A stretch of DNA of 64,000 nt from JAUIAI01 sp963732405 (GCA_963732405.1 CAVSZG010000001.1:3286001-3350000), one strand, 5' to 3'. Positions 42,956-51,888 are shown, counted from the first letter of the stretch. Notes: a model not told the origin generated them from the letters alone. A program made the numbers and translations.

Positions 42956-43816
42956 ATGTTCGACCGACTGCGTGAAGATGTCGCCACCGTCCTCGAGAAG
43001 GACCCTGCCGCCCGATCCTCGCTCGAGGTGTTGTTGTGCTGTCCCGGCGTGCACGTGCTGGCGATCCACCGTCTTGCCCATGCCTGCTGGAATCAGGGTT
43101 TCCTGACCCTGGGCCGCTTTATTTCGCATCTGGGCCGCCTGTTCACCGGCATCGAGATTCATCCGGCCGTGCGGATCGGGCGACGCGTATTCCTGGACCA
43201 TGGCATGGGCATCGTGATCGGCGAAACCGCCGAAGTCGGAGACGACTGCACGATCTATCAGGGCGTGACGCTGGGCGGCACGTCGCTCAATGGCGGTAAA
43301 CGTCACCCGACTCTCGAGGCCGGTGTGGTGGTGGGCGCTGGCGCCAAGGTGCTGGGGCCGTTCACGGTCGGGCGCGATGCCAAGATCGGCTCGAATTCGG
43401 TGGTGGTCAAACCGGTACCGGCCGGGGCAACCGCAGTCGGTATTCCCGCCCGGATCCTGTTGAACGGGCGCGATGATCCGGCCACCTTGGCAGCGGACGC
43501 CATTGCGGCCGTGAGTTCGACGGCCGGATACGCCGGGGCGGCCGTCGCCGATGGCGGTTCGACCACGGGCACGGCGGCGAACAGGCCCGGACCGGGTGCG
43601 TCATCAGCGGCAACGCGCCACAAGTTTTCTGCCTATGCGCTCACGCCCAATGCCGATGACCCGCTCAATGTTGCCCTGCGAACGCTGATCGACCATGTGG
43701 CCGAGCAGGATCGAGCAATCGACGAACTGCGTTGCCGCCTCAAGGAAATGGGCGCCGATATCGAGGCCGAGTGTCCGCCCATCGATGTCAATGATCTGAG
43801 CCGGATGGTCGATTAA
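42956..43816 (+). CDS. cysE: Serine O-acetyltransferase CysE
   Basis: The enzyme acetylates serine, the first step of cysteine synthesis. The short N-terminal helical part (AARSSLEVLLCCPGVHVLAI) and left-handed hexapeptide helix (FLDHGMGIVIGETAEVGDDC, YQGVTLGGTSLNGGKRHPTL, VVVGAGAKVLGPFTVGRDAK) are those of the shorter EpsC/CysE clade. That core ends near residue 175. The remaining 110 or so residues are extra: an Ala/Gly-rich linker and a charged helix (DHVAEQDRAIDELRCRLKEM). The ATG follows an appropriate gap after trmJ; the intergenic stretch of 131 bases holds no other gene. Confidence 0.94.
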   Translation: MFDRLREDVATVLEKDPAARSSLEVLLCCPGVHVLAIHRLAHACWNQGFLTLGRFISHLGRLFTGIEIHPAVRIGRRVFLDHGMGIVIGETAEVGDDCTIYQGVTLGGTSLNGGKRHPTLEAGVVVGAGAKVLGPFTVGRDAKIGSNSVVVKPVPAGATAVGIPARILLNGRDDPATLAADAIAAVSSTAGYAGAAVADGGSTTGTAANRPGPGASSAATRHKFSAYALTPNADDPLNVALRTLIDHVAEQDRAIDELRCRLKEMGADIEAECPPIDVNDLSRMVD

Positions 43817-43828
43817 CGCGGCCGCAGC

Positions 43829-44671
43829 TCAGACCGGCAGTTCCTGCGCCAGCCCGTCGGCCAGCAACAGGAAACCGCCGCGACGGGTAGCGGCATCCCA
43901 GTCGGGCAACACCCATCGTTGCCAGTCGACGTGGGCCTCATCGCCGCGCGCCTCATCGACGTGGGCCTCATCGCCGCGGGCCTCGTGATAGTCATGCCGA
44001 CCGGGCCGGTGGGTATGACCATGCACCAGCCGGGTTGTGCCAGCCTGACGAACCGCCTCACGAGCGGCCCGTTCATTCACATCGGTGATGTCTTCGGCCT
44101 TGCGTGACTTGGCCAGCGTGCTTTGCGCCCGCATCGCGCGCGCATCGTGCATCCGCTTGTCCAGCGCCTGCTGCAGAAATGCCGCCTGCCAACCGGGCCG
44201 TCGCGACTCCCGTCGGAAGGCCTGATAGTCGGCATCATCGGTACAAAGGGCGTCACCATGGGTCAGCAGATAGTGGTCTTCGCCCACAGCCAGCAGACAG
44301 GGATCGGCTAACATGGTCGCGCCCGTGCGGTGGCTGAAACCGGCACTGGGCGGCGCCGTGTTCAGCAGAAAATCGCGATTGCCGCGCATCACATAGACCG
44401 GCATCGAGGCGGCGACCCGGGCCAACCAGACCATGAAGTCCTGAGCGACCGGGTCAGTCTGGTCGTCGCCCACCCAGGCTTCAAACAGATCGCCCAGCAG
44501 GATCAGGTGGGTGCAGGCCGCCCGTCGACGGTCACAGGCCTGCATGAAGTAGGTGGCGGTCGGACGATCATGGTCGCCCAGATGCATGTCCGACGCCAGC
44601 AATACCCGGGCCTGCGCCGGCAGGCGCAGTCGGGCCTGATCGGCATCACTGCTCAACCGCTGTCGCCCCAT
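43829..44671 (-). CDS. lpxH: UDP-2,3-diacylglucosamine diphosphatase LpxH
   Basis: LpxH hydrolyses UDP-2,3-diacylglucosamine to lipid X in lipid A synthesis, at the inner face of the cytoplasmic membrane. The metallophosphoesterase motifs are complete: SDMHLGD, GDLFEAWVGDD, MRGNRDFLL, THGDALCTDD and HGHTHRPG. Near the C-terminus the residues EARGDEAHVD occur twice in a row, from a 30-bp tandem duplication. Start: ATG at MGRQRLSSD, which lies 26 bases inside the end of the upstream cyclophilin gene, so the two genes overlap. About 280 residues, slightly longer than average. Confidence 0.93.
   Translation of the reverse strand: MGRQRLSSDADQARLRLPAQARVLLASDMHLGDHDRPTATYFMQACDRRRAACTHLILLGDLFEAWVGDDQTDPVAQDFMVWLARVAASMPVYVMRGNRDFLLNTAPPSAGFSHRTGATMLADPCLLAVGEDHYLLTHGDALCTDDADYQAFRRESRRPGWQAAFLQQALDKRMHDARAMRAQSTLAKSRKAEDITDVNERAAREAVRQAGTTRLVHGHTHRPGRHDYHEARGDEAHVDEARGDEAHVDWQRWVLPDWDAATRRGGFLLLADGLAQELPV
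43926..43985. repeat. 30-bp tandem duplication inside lpxH
   Basis: Two adjacent 30-base units starting TCGACGTGGGCCTCATCGCC differ at two positions. The length is a multiple of three, so lpxH stays in frame and gains ten residues. The insert falls after HGHTHRPGRHDYH, outside the catalytic motifs. Such units can expand or contract by slippage. Confidence 0.85.
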
Positions 44672-45233
44672 CAATGCTGACCACGTCGCTGGGCACGTCA
44701 CGCATCGGTCCCATGGTGGTGGTCTTGACCGCGGCAATTTTCTTGACCACGTCCATGCCATCGATCACCTTGCCGAACACCGTATAGCCGTGGCCATCGA
44801 AGGACGGAAAGTTCAGGCTGTCATTGTCCACGGTATTGATGAAGAACTGCGAGGTGGCCGAATTCGGATCACTGGTGCGTGCCATGGCGATCCAGCCGGT
44901 GTCGTTTTTCAGGCCATTCTTGGATTCGATCGGGACCGGCGCGCGAGTCTTCTTGGGCTGCATCTTGCCCTTGTACAGGTCATCGGTGAATCCGCCGCCC
45001 TGGATCATGAAGTTGCCGATCACGCGATGAAAGATCGTGCCGGCATAGTGGCCGTCCTTCACGTACTGCAGAAAGTTCTCCACGGTTTTGGGGGCCTTGT
45101 CCGGATAGAGCTCGACCGTGATTTTGCCCAGATTGGTGTCGAAGGTGACCTGCGGATTGGCGGCCGCGGCATCGGTGGCGGCCATGCTGATGCCCACGGC
45201 GATGGCACCGATCAGGGGAAGTTTGAGAAACAT
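44646..45233 (-). CDS. ppiA: Periplasmic cyclophilin-type peptidyl-prolyl isomerase
   Basis: The 195-residue protein has a signal peptide (MFLKLPLIGAIAVGISMAAT) followed by a cyclophilin domain: VTFDTNLGKITVELYPDKAP, the catalytic FHRVIGNFMIQGG and SQFFINTVDNDSLNF. It should catalyse proline isomerisation in the periplasm. The ribosome binding region is GGAGCC close to the ATG. Two copies of GGACGGTAAAA 15 bases apart lie just upstream (45258-45283). Its 3' end overlaps lpxH. Confidence 0.93.
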   Translation of the reverse strand: MFLKLPLIGAIAVGISMAATDAAAANPQVTFDTNLGKITVELYPDKAPKTVENFLQYVKDGHYAGTIFHRVIGNFMIQGGGFTDDLYKGKMQPKKTRAPVPIESKNGLKNDTGWIAMARTSDPNSATSQFFINTVDNDSLNFPSFDGHGYTVFGKVIDGMDVVKKIAAVKTTTMGPMRDVPSDVVSIDGATAVEQ

Positions 45234-45323
45234 GCTCAGGCTCCGGAAGAAGAGGTTGGACGGTAAAAGGTAGGACGGTAAAACGGGGCAGTCGGCGCGC
45301 CTGGCGCTGATCCCGGACGGGGT

Positions 45324-46070
45324 TCAGCGTCTGGCGGGGGTCAGTGAGAGTTGTTCAAGCACATCACGCGCCAGCACGAGCTTGCGCCGGGCCGATGCCG
45401 TCGTGGCGGGGGACTGCGTGGCCCGCTCGTAGGTCTGCATGGCCAGGCGAAGATAGAGGTCGCCCAGGTTCTCGTGGGCCAGAGCATAACCGGGCACGGC
45501 GATCACCGCCTGCTCGAGAGCCTCGCGCGCCGCGAGCAGGTTGCCGCTGCCGGCATGGAGCACCGCCAGATTGTTGTAAGGCTCGGCCAGCTCGGGATGA
45601 TCGCGCGTCAGTGCGCTGAACACGCCGATCGCCTGCTCGGTCTGGTTCGAATCGGTGAGGGCGATGCCGTGCAGGAAGCGCAACTGGGTATTGTCCGGGT
45701 ATTCACGAAGACTGCGCTCCACCACCCTCAGGGCCTCGCCGGTGCGCTTGGCCGTGAGCAGGGTGCGCACCGATTCGATGGCCTTGGCCTGGATTGCGAC
45801 CTGGCCGCGGGCCGACGGATTGCCCGTTGGGTCGGTCTGCCGCGAGTCGGATGTGGCCCCGCCCGGGGCGGCTTGTGAAGCGGGGGTATCCGGCAGGCCC
45901 GGTGACGGCTCGCCCGTGCGCGGCGGGGACAGCGTGACCGCCGGTGTCGACTGCGCCTGGGCCCAGGCGCCCAGGCAGGCCAATGAGAGCGCCAGCCCGG
46001 TTCGGCACATCCGGTGGGCGATGGAATCCGCCCGAAAACGCCCATGGGCCGATGCTATACTGGTTCTCAT
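45324..46070 (-). CDS. Secreted tetratricopeptide-repeat protein
   Basis: The product of about 248 residues has an N-terminal hydrophobic signal segment (MCRTGLALSLACLGAWAQAQ), a low-complexity Pro/Ser/Thr/Gly region and then TPR-like helices: EALRVVERSLREYPDNTQLR, EQAIGVFSALTRDHPELAEP and NLLAAREALEQAVIAVPGYA. It likely acts as a protein-interaction module in the periplasm or membrane. The start may be the ATG at 46070 or, better for a signal peptide, the one at 46010. The open frame continues into cysS on the other strand but that part is not protein-like. Function unknown. Confidence 0.8.
   Translation of the reverse strand: MRTSIASAHGRFRADSIAHRMCRTGLALSLACLGAWAQAQSTPAVTLSPPRTGEPSPGLPDTPASQAAPGGATSDSRQTDPTGNPSARGQVAIQAKAIESVRTLLTAKRTGEALRVVERSLREYPDNTQLRFLHGIALTDSNQTEQAIGVFSALTRDHPELAEPYNNLAVLHAGSGNLLAAREALEQAVIAVPGYALAHENLGDLYLRLAMQTYERATQSPATTASARRKLVLARDVLEQLSLTPARR
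46056..46061 (+). promoter_or_regulatory. Extended -10 promoter element for cysS
   Basis: TGCTATACT is an extended -10 (TGN-TATACT) between the divergent TPR gene and cysS. It would start transcription near 46068 and leave a leader of about 100 bases before the cysS ATG. No good -35 is needed with this type of element, and none is seen. Confidence 0.45.
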
Positions 46071-46166
46071 CCCAAGGATTTTAGCGCGAACGCGCCGTGT
46101 CCCCGCGACACCGGGCAGGTTTTGGCCCTCGCGCTGCGCGGTCCCCGCGCACCGTGTCCGTCTCCC

Positions 46167-47621
46167 ATGCTCCAGATCTACAACACGCTCACGCGACGCA
46201 AGGAACCCTTCGAGCCCCGCGAGCCCGGCAGGGTTCGCATGTATGTCTGCGGCATGACCGTCTACGATTTCTGCCATATCGGCCATGCGCGTTCGATGGT
46301 GGTGTTCGATATGGTGGCCCGTTGGCTGCGCGCGAGCGGTTATCGGCTCACCCATGTGCGCAATATCACCGACATCGACGACAAGATCATTCGCCGGGCG
46401 GTCGAAACCGGTCAGTCCGTGCGGGCGGTCACCGATCGATTCATCGACGAGATGCATGCCGACGAAGATGCCCTGGGTGTGCGGCGACCCGATCACGAGC
46501 CCCGGGCCACCGAATTCGTGCCGCAGATGGTCGATCTGATCGGCTTGCTCGAGAAAAACGGCTATGCCTATCGGGCCGCCAATGGTGACGTCAATTTTGA
46601 GGTCGCCCGATTTGCCGGCTACGGCAAGCTCTCGGGCAAGAATCCTGAGGAATTGCGTGCCGGTGAACGGGTGGCGGTTGATACCAGCAAGCGTGACAGC
46701 GCCGACTTCGTGCTCTGGAAGGCCGCCAAGCCGCAGGAGCCAGACGACGTGAAATGGGCCTCGAGTTTCGGTCCCGGGCGCCCCGGCTGGCATATCGAAT
46801 GCTCTGCCATGGCGCGCTCGCTGCTCGGCGATTCAATCGATATTCACGGTGGCGGCGAGGATCTGCAGTTTCCTCACCACGAGAATGAGATTGCCCAGAG
46901 CGAGGGTGCGCTGTTCCACGGCCGCCCGCCCGAATTCGTGCGTTACTGGATGCACAATGCCTTTGTCGCGATCGACGATGAAAAGATGTCCAAGTCCCTG
47001 GGCAACTTCTTCACGATCCGCGACGTGCGGCAACAATTTGATGCCGAAGTGATCCGGTTGTTCGTGCTGCGCGCCCAGCATCGCAGTCCGATCAACTACT
47101 CGGACGCCCATCTGGACGATGCCCGCCTCGCGCTGCTGCGGCTTTACACCGCCCGTGGCGAACTGACTGGCGCCAGCACCGATGAGGCCCTGGCGAGTGC
47201 TGACTGGTCGCGACCGTTGATGGCACGCTTTCGCGATGCAATGAATGACGACTTCAACACGCCCATGGCCCTGGCGGCTCTGTTCGACATGGCGGCCGAA
47301 CTGAACCGGGACCGCTCGGATGCCGCTGCGGCCGACTTCGCCGCCGCGTCGGCCGTGCTGGGGCTGGTGGACAAGCCGCTTGACCTGGTCAGGCGGACCG
47401 GTCTGCGCGGGCCCGCGCGGCTGGGCATGGCGGGCGAATCAACCGGAACGACAGCAACGACCCAGGCGTCGGACAGCTGGATCGAGTCACGGATCGCGGC
47501 TCGTCAGGCGGCCAAGGCGGCGCGCGATTTTGCCGGTGCCGATGCGATTCGCGACGAGTTGCTCGCCCACGACGTGGTCCTGGAAGATTCTCGCTCCGGC
47601 ACCACCTGGCGCCGTCAATGA
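46167..47621 (+). CDS. cysS: Cysteinyl-tRNA synthetase
   Basis: The 484-residue class I synthetase charges tRNA-Cys. Motifs: zinc-binding Cys in YVCGMTVYDFCHIGHARSMV with the HIGH signature, WHIECSAMARSLLG with the second zinc ligand, and KMSKSLGNF (KMSKS). The DALR-type helical C-terminus is present. The ATG at MLQIYNTLTRRKEPF matches the family start; an open frame extends upstream across the promoter but is not conserved. It heads a plus-strand run of essential genes (cysS, accA, tilS, lysC). Confidence 0.97.
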   Translation: MLQIYNTLTRRKEPFEPREPGRVRMYVCGMTVYDFCHIGHARSMVVFDMVARWLRASGYRLTHVRNITDIDDKIIRRAVETGQSVRAVTDRFIDEMHADEDALGVRRPDHEPRATEFVPQMVDLIGLLEKNGYAYRAANGDVNFEVARFAGYGKLSGKNPEELRAGERVAVDTSKRDSADFVLWKAAKPQEPDDVKWASSFGPGRPGWHIECSAMARSLLGDSIDIHGGGEDLQFPHHENEIAQSEGALFHGRPPEFVRYWMHNAFVAIDDEKMSKSLGNFFTIRDVRQQFDAEVIRLFVLRAQHRSPINYSDAHLDDARLALLRLYTARGELTGASTDEALASADWSRPLMARFRDAMNDDFNTPMALAALFDMAAELNRDRSDAAAADFAAASAVLGLVDKPLDLVRRTGLRGPARLGMAGESTGTTATTQASDSWIESRIAARQAAKAARDFAGADAIRDELLAHDVVLEDSRSGTTWRRQ

Positions 47622-47691
47622 TCGGCCTTACAATCCCGGCTTGCCCGGCTCGGATCGTCCGTGCGGCGGGCGCGGTCACACCAGATAGCCG

Positions 47692-48657
47692 ATGAAGCAG
47701 AGATTCCTGGACTTCGAGCAACCGATCGCCGATCTTGAACAGAAGATCGAAGCCTTGCGGTTCGTCAATGATGATTCGGCCGTCGACATCGCCGATGAGA
47801 TCCGCACCCTGCGCGAGAAGAGTGCGGCGCTGATCCAGCAGACTTACGCCAAGCTCACGCCATGGCAGGTCAGCCAGGTTGCCAGGCATCCGCAGCGTCC
47901 TTATACGCTCGATTACATCGAGGCCATCTTCACCGATTTTCACGAGCTGCACGGCGACCGCCACTTTGCCGACGATGCCTCCATCGTCGGCGGCCTGGCA
48001 CGGCTCAACGGCCAGTCGACCATGGTGATCGGTCATCAGAAGGGCAGGGACACCAAGGAGCGAGGGCTGCGCAATTTCGGCATGCCTCGACCCGAAGGGT
48101 ATCGCAAGGCCTTGCGCCTGATGAAGCTGGCCGAAAAATTCGCCTTGCCCGTGGTGACTCTGATCGACACCCCCGGCGCCTATCCCGGCGTGGGCGCCGA
48201 GGAACGTGGTCAGTCCGAGGCGATCGGTCGCAACATTTTTGAAATGACCTTGCTCAGGGTGCCGATCGTATCGGTGATCATTGGCGAGGGCGGCTCGGGC
48301 GGCGCGCTGGCGCTGGCCGTGGCCGATGCCTTGTTGATGATGCAATACGCGGTCTACTCGGTGATCTCCCCCGAGGGATGCGCGGCCATCCTCTGGAAAG
48401 ATTCCAACAAGGCCTCGCTGGCTGCCGATGCGATGGGCATTACCGCTCCGCGGCTTGAGTCGCTGGGTCTGATCGACCGCATCGTCGAAGAGCCGGCCGG
48501 TGGTGCGCATCGCGATCATGACGCCAGTGCGCAGTTTCTCAAGAAGGCGATCATCGCCGCGCTGCGCCCCTTGCAGACCATGCCGATCGATGCGCTGCTC
48601 GCGCGACGCAGCGAACGTCTGCTGTCCTACGGCCAGTTCCGGGAGAGCACGGGCTAG
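47692..48657 (+). CDS. accA: Acetyl-CoA carboxylase carboxyltransferase subunit alpha
   Basis: The 321-residue AccA, with AccD, transfers CO2 from carboxybiotin to acetyl-CoA in the first step of fatty acid synthesis. Family markers: FLDFEQPIADLEQKIEALRF, the substrate-site FGMPRPEGYRKALRLMKLAE, TPGAYPGVGAEERGQSEAIG and IGEGGSGGALALAVAD. The full-length size and N-terminal helical part are standard. It is followed by tilS after only 4 bases, so they are probably one transcript. Confidence 0.97.
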   Translation: MKQRFLDFEQPIADLEQKIEALRFVNDDSAVDIADEIRTLREKSAALIQQTYAKLTPWQVSQVARHPQRPYTLDYIEAIFTDFHELHGDRHFADDASIVGGLARLNGQSTMVIGHQKGRDTKERGLRNFGMPRPEGYRKALRLMKLAEKFALPVVTLIDTPGAYPGVGAEERGQSEAIGRNIFEMTLLRVPIVSVIIGEGGSGGALALAVADALLMMQYAVYSVISPEGCAAILWKDSNKASLAADAMGITAPRLESLGLIDRIVEEPAGGAHRDHDASAQFLKKAIIAALRPLQTMPIDALLARRSERLLSYGQFRESTG

Positions 48658-48661
48658 CGCC

Positions 48662-50056
48662 GTGGTCGATTCCACACCAGGTGCGCGGTCGGTACCGGCT
48701 GCGCTGGCCGATCTGCTCGCCCGCCATCAGGCTGACTCACCGGCGTCAGCGCAGCGCTTCGTGGTCGGTTACAGCGGCGGGCTGGACTCGAGCGTGTTGT
48801 TGCATGCCCTGGTCGGACAACTTGGCCCGGACCGGGTGATTGCGGTTCATGTGCATCATGGCCTGCAAGCCCAGGCCGATGCCTGGCTCGATCATTGCCG
48901 GGCCGGGGCGACGGCGCTCGGTTGCCGCTTCGAGTCGGCAGCGCTTGCCAGGGGGCAGGGGCAGACGCCCGACGGCCTGGAGGCCTGGGCACGCGAGGGG
49001 CGCCGACGGGTGTTGTTCGAGGCCTGTCGGCAAGCCGGTCAGGCGGCGGTATTGCTCGCGCATCATGCCGACGATCAGGTCGAAACGCTGTTGCTCAACT
49101 GGGGACGCGGCAGCGGACCGGTCGGCATGGCCGGCATGCGCCTGCGCAGCCGGCAACAAGGCGTGTGGCTGCTGCGCCCGCTGTTGAATCTGCCACGCAC
49201 CTGTCTGGCCGACTATGCGCAGGCGCAGGGCATCGTCTTCGTCGAAGACCCGTCCAACCACTCGCTGCTGATGCGGCGTAATCGCGTGCGCCATGAGCTC
49301 CTGCCGATCATGGACGACATCTTTCCCGGATTTCGCGGCAATGTGTTGCGCGCCGCCGGACTGACCCGGCAATGGCTGGATACTGTCGAGGCCGACCCGG
49401 CCGTGCCCGGCCGCTCATTCGATCGGCGTGTCTGGAGCAGCCTGGCGGCGCCTGAGATCGATCAACAGTTGCATCGATGGTTGACGACCCACGGCCTGCG
49501 CCCGGCGAGTGCGGCGCGCACCCGGCATCTGCGGGAACAACTGGTACACGGCAATGCCGCCTATGCCGAGGTGGCTCATGATGGCTGCCTGCTGCGCCGT
49601 TACCGGGACCGGATCAGCCTGGCATCGGCGGCCCTTGAGCCGGTTGCCAGCCAGCCCACGCCATTGGATTGGCAGGGTGAATCGCAGTTTCGCGTACCGG
49701 GCTGGCCCGGAAGGTGGTCAATTGGTCCGGCCCGGGCTGGCGAAGCCGGCCTGCCCGAACAGGTCTTGCACTGCGCCGATCTGATGGTTGTGCCGCTGCG
49801 CGCCAGTGCAGCGATCCGCGTGCGATCCGATGGTCCGCATCGGCGTCTGAAGCAGTTGTGTCAGGAAGCGGGAATTCCGGCCTGGCGACGGCGCCGATTG
49901 CCCATGCTGCAACAGGGCGATGAGGTGCTTTTCGTGGCCGGGCTGGGCCTGAACCGGTCATTCACGATGCAAGCGGGTCCAACCGGGCAGGACTCGCAGG
50001 GGCGACGATGCCCGACCCTGCTCACGGTTCACTACGAGCCCGATGACCCGGCGTGA
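48662..50056 (+). CDS. tilS: tRNA(Ile)-lysidine synthetase TilS
   Basis: TilS converts the wobble C of tRNA-Ile(CAU) to lysidine using ATP. The N-terminal PP-loop SGGLDSS and the following HHGLQAQADAW, AHHADDQVETLLLNWGRGSG and RPLLNLPRTCLADY are family hallmarks; the C-terminal TilS domain ends with RRRLPMLQQGDEVLFVAGLG. The start is GTG 4 bases after accA. The longer open frame overlaps accA in another frame and is not conserved. About 464 residues. Confidence 0.94.
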   Translation: MVDSTPGARSVPAALADLLARHQADSPASAQRFVVGYSGGLDSSVLLHALVGQLGPDRVIAVHVHHGLQAQADAWLDHCRAGATALGCRFESAALARGQGQTPDGLEAWAREGRRRVLFEACRQAGQAAVLLAHHADDQVETLLLNWGRGSGPVGMAGMRLRSRQQGVWLLRPLLNLPRTCLADYAQAQGIVFVEDPSNHSLLMRRNRVRHELLPIMDDIFPGFRGNVLRAAGLTRQWLDTVEADPAVPGRSFDRRVWSSLAAPEIDQQLHRWLTTHGLRPASAARTRHLREQLVHGNAAYAEVAHDGCLLRRYRDRISLASAALEPVASQPTPLDWQGESQFRVPGWPGRWSIGPARAGEAGLPEQVLHCADLMVVPLRASAAIRVRSDGPHRRLKQLCQEAGIPAWRRRRLPMLQQGDEVLFVAGLGLNRSFTMQAGPTGQDSQGRRCPTLLTVHYEPDDPA

Positions 50057-50065
50057 CGAGCCGCT

Positions 50066-50071
50066 TATACT
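50066..50071 (+). promoter_or_regulatory. Possible -10 element upstream of lysC
   Basis: TATACT lies 47 bases before the lysC ATG, just past the tilS stop region, with a weak -35-like ATGACC 17 bases upstream. It would give lysC its own promoter despite closeness to tilS. Confidence 0.35.
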
Positions 50072-50118
50072 CTCGCGCTCGACTTCCTCTTCTGTGTGAT
50101 CCACCGCCACGCCTAACC

Positions 50119-51390
50119 ATGTCATTGATCGTTCATAAATATGGCGGCACCTCGATGGGCTCGATCGAGCGCATTCGACAGGTTGCCATCCGGGTCGCCA
50201 AATGGCAGGCCGCCGGCCATCGGGTCGTGGTGGTTCCCTCGGCAATGTCCGGTGAAACCAATCGCCTGCTCGCCCTGGCGGCGGAGCTCAATACCGATGG
50301 CACGGCCCAGGTCGACCGCGAGCTGGATTTCATCGCCGCAACGGGCGAGCAGGTCTCATCCGGTCTGCTGGCGCTGGCTTTGCTCAAGCTGGGCGTGCAG
50401 GCGATCGCACTGACCGGTTGGCAGGTGCCGGTGCGTACCGATGGCGAGCACAAGAAGGCGCGAATCGTCGAGATCGATGGTCGGCGGGTCCGCGAGGCGC
50501 TCGACCAGGGACAGGTGGTGGTCGTGACCGGATTCCAGGGGGTGAGCCCTGAGGGCGACATCACCACGCTGGGCCGTGGCGGCTCGGACACCTCGGCGGT
50601 GGCGATCGCCGCTGCTCTCGATGCCGATGAATGCCTGATCTTCACCGACGTGGACGGCGTGTACACGACCGATCCACGGGTCGTGGCCGAGGCCCGCCGG
50701 CTGCCGCGCATCACCTTTGAGGAGATGCTCGAGATGGCCAGCCTGGGCTCCAAGGTCCTGCAGATTCGTTCTGTCGAATTCGCCGGCAAGTACAAAGTCA
50801 AGACCCGCGTGCTCTCGAGCATGACGTCCGCGGACATTCCGATCGAACAAGAGGCCGAGTCCGGCACCCTGATCACCTTTGAAGAAGACGAAGCCATGGA
50901 AAAGGCCATCATCTCGGGCATCGCATTCAACCGCGACGAGGCAAAGATCACCCTGACCAAGGTGCCCGACACCCCCGGGGTTGCCTACCGGATCCTCGGG
51001 CCGATCGCCGAGGCGAACATCGAGGTCGACATGATCATCCAGAATCAGTCGCTCGACGGCACCACCGATTTTTCATTCACGGTCCACCGGTCCGACTATG
51101 ACAAGGCCATGGGCGTGTTGCGCGACCAGGTGGTGGCGGCGGTGGGCGTGGCCGACATCATTGGCGATCGCAAGATCTGCAAGGTGTCGGCGGTGGGCAT
51201 CGGCATGCGCTCTCATGCCGGCGTGGCCAGCCGGATGTTCCGGGTCCTGTCCGAGGAGCGGATCAACATTCAGATGATCAGTACCTCGGAGATCAAGATC
51301 TCGGTGGTCATCGAAGACAAATACCTGGAACTGGCGGTGCGCGCATTGCACCAGGCCTTCGAACTGGACCAGGAAACCACTGCCACATGA
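50119..51390 (+). CDS. lysC: Aspartate kinase LysC
   Basis: The 423-residue monofunctional enzyme phosphorylates aspartate at the head of the lysine, threonine and methionine pathway. Motifs: VHKYGGTSMGSIERIR at the N-terminus, the catalytic-domain TTLGRGGSDTSAVAIAAAL, FTDVDGVYTTDPRVV and two C-terminal ACT domains (ITLTKVPDTPGVAYRILGPI; CKVSAVGIGMRSHAGVASRM) that bind feedback inhibitors. An internal Met at a typical place (EDEAMEKAIISGI) could start a separate beta subunit, as in some relatives. Aspartate made here also feeds cyanophycin indirectly. Confidence 0.97.
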   Translation: MSLIVHKYGGTSMGSIERIRQVAIRVAKWQAAGHRVVVVPSAMSGETNRLLALAAELNTDGTAQVDRELDFIAATGEQVSSGLLALALLKLGVQAIALTGWQVPVRTDGEHKKARIVEIDGRRVREALDQGQVVVVTGFQGVSPEGDITTLGRGGSDTSAVAIAAALDADECLIFTDVDGVYTTDPRVVAEARRLPRITFEEMLEMASLGSKVLQIRSVEFAGKYKVKTRVLSSMTSADIPIEQEAESGTLITFEEDEAMEKAIISGIAFNRDEAKITLTKVPDTPGVAYRILGPIAEANIEVDMIIQNQSLDGTTDFSFTVHRSDYDKAMGVLRDQVVAAVGVADIIGDRKICKVSAVGIGMRSHAGVASRMFRVLSEERINIQMISTSEIKISVVIEDKYLELAVRALHQAFELDQETTAT

Positions 51391-51470
51391 CGCCTGCCGC
51401 CAGGCGCGCTACAATCGTCGGCTGAGCCGGCATCAAGCGCAGCGGCACCCAGCGCGTTATTGGCATGCCC

Positions 51471-51563
51471 GGAGACGTGGCCGAGTGGTCGAAGGCACTC
51501 CCCTGCTAAGGGAGCATGCGGTCAAAAACTGCATCGAGGGTTCGAATCCCTCCGTCTCCGCCA
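51471..51563 (+). tRNA. tRNA-Ser (anticodon GCT)
   Basis: A 93-base class II tRNA. The acceptor GGAGACG pairs with CGTCTCC before G-CCA, the anticodon arm is CTCCC-CTGCTAA-GGGAG with anticodon GCT, a long variable arm is present, and the T arm is GGG-TTCGAAT-CCC. CCA is encoded. It reads AGC/AGU codons. The downstream 2 kb look acquired, so this gene may serve as an integration site. Confidence 0.97.
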
Positions 51564-51566
51564 GGA

Positions 51567-51888
51567 TCACTTCGACGTCGGTCCAGGTCGTTCGAACAAT
51601 TTCAATCCGTTCGCTTCCTTGGGGCACTTCTTGAACACCTTCCGGACCTGACTGGCTTCCTCCTGGGCTTCAATGTCTTTGAGGTAGTACAGGACCTTCC
51701 TCACGATTTTCAAAAACGGCGGTCCCTCGCTGACGCAGCGTCTGTGCCGTACGCATGCGACTGAGCACACCCAGCGATCGGCAAGCATTTTTTCGATCGG
51801 AGGCGGCTTCCAGCCAGAACCAGCCCTTGCACAGAGCGCTGGTGTCAATCCCCTGTTCGCTCAACTTGTATTGCTCGTTGTCCGCCAT
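51567..51888 (-). pseudogene. Frameshifted ORF of unknown function after tRNA-Ser
   Basis: Two minus-strand frames each look protein-like over part of the stretch. The first runs from MADNEQYKLSEQGIDTSALC through KGWFWLEAASDRK to ENREEGPVL. The second continues YYLKDIEAQEEASQVRKVFK to the stop at 51567. A one-base shift near 51695 would join them into a protein of about 106 residues. I do not recognise the family. Codon use is less GC-rich than in the core genes around it. Its 3' end abuts tRNA-Ser and its start faces the divergent AraC-type gene. Confidence 0.45.

Noticed and set aside
46071..46793. N-terminal extension of the TPR protein into cysS
   Set aside because: The 241 extra codons are antisense to cysS and show no domain; the signal peptide places the start at 46070 or 46010.
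47389..48675. Minus-strand open frame of 428 codons opposite accA
   Set aside because: accA and cysS are unmistakable on the other strand; this frame has no recognisable domain.
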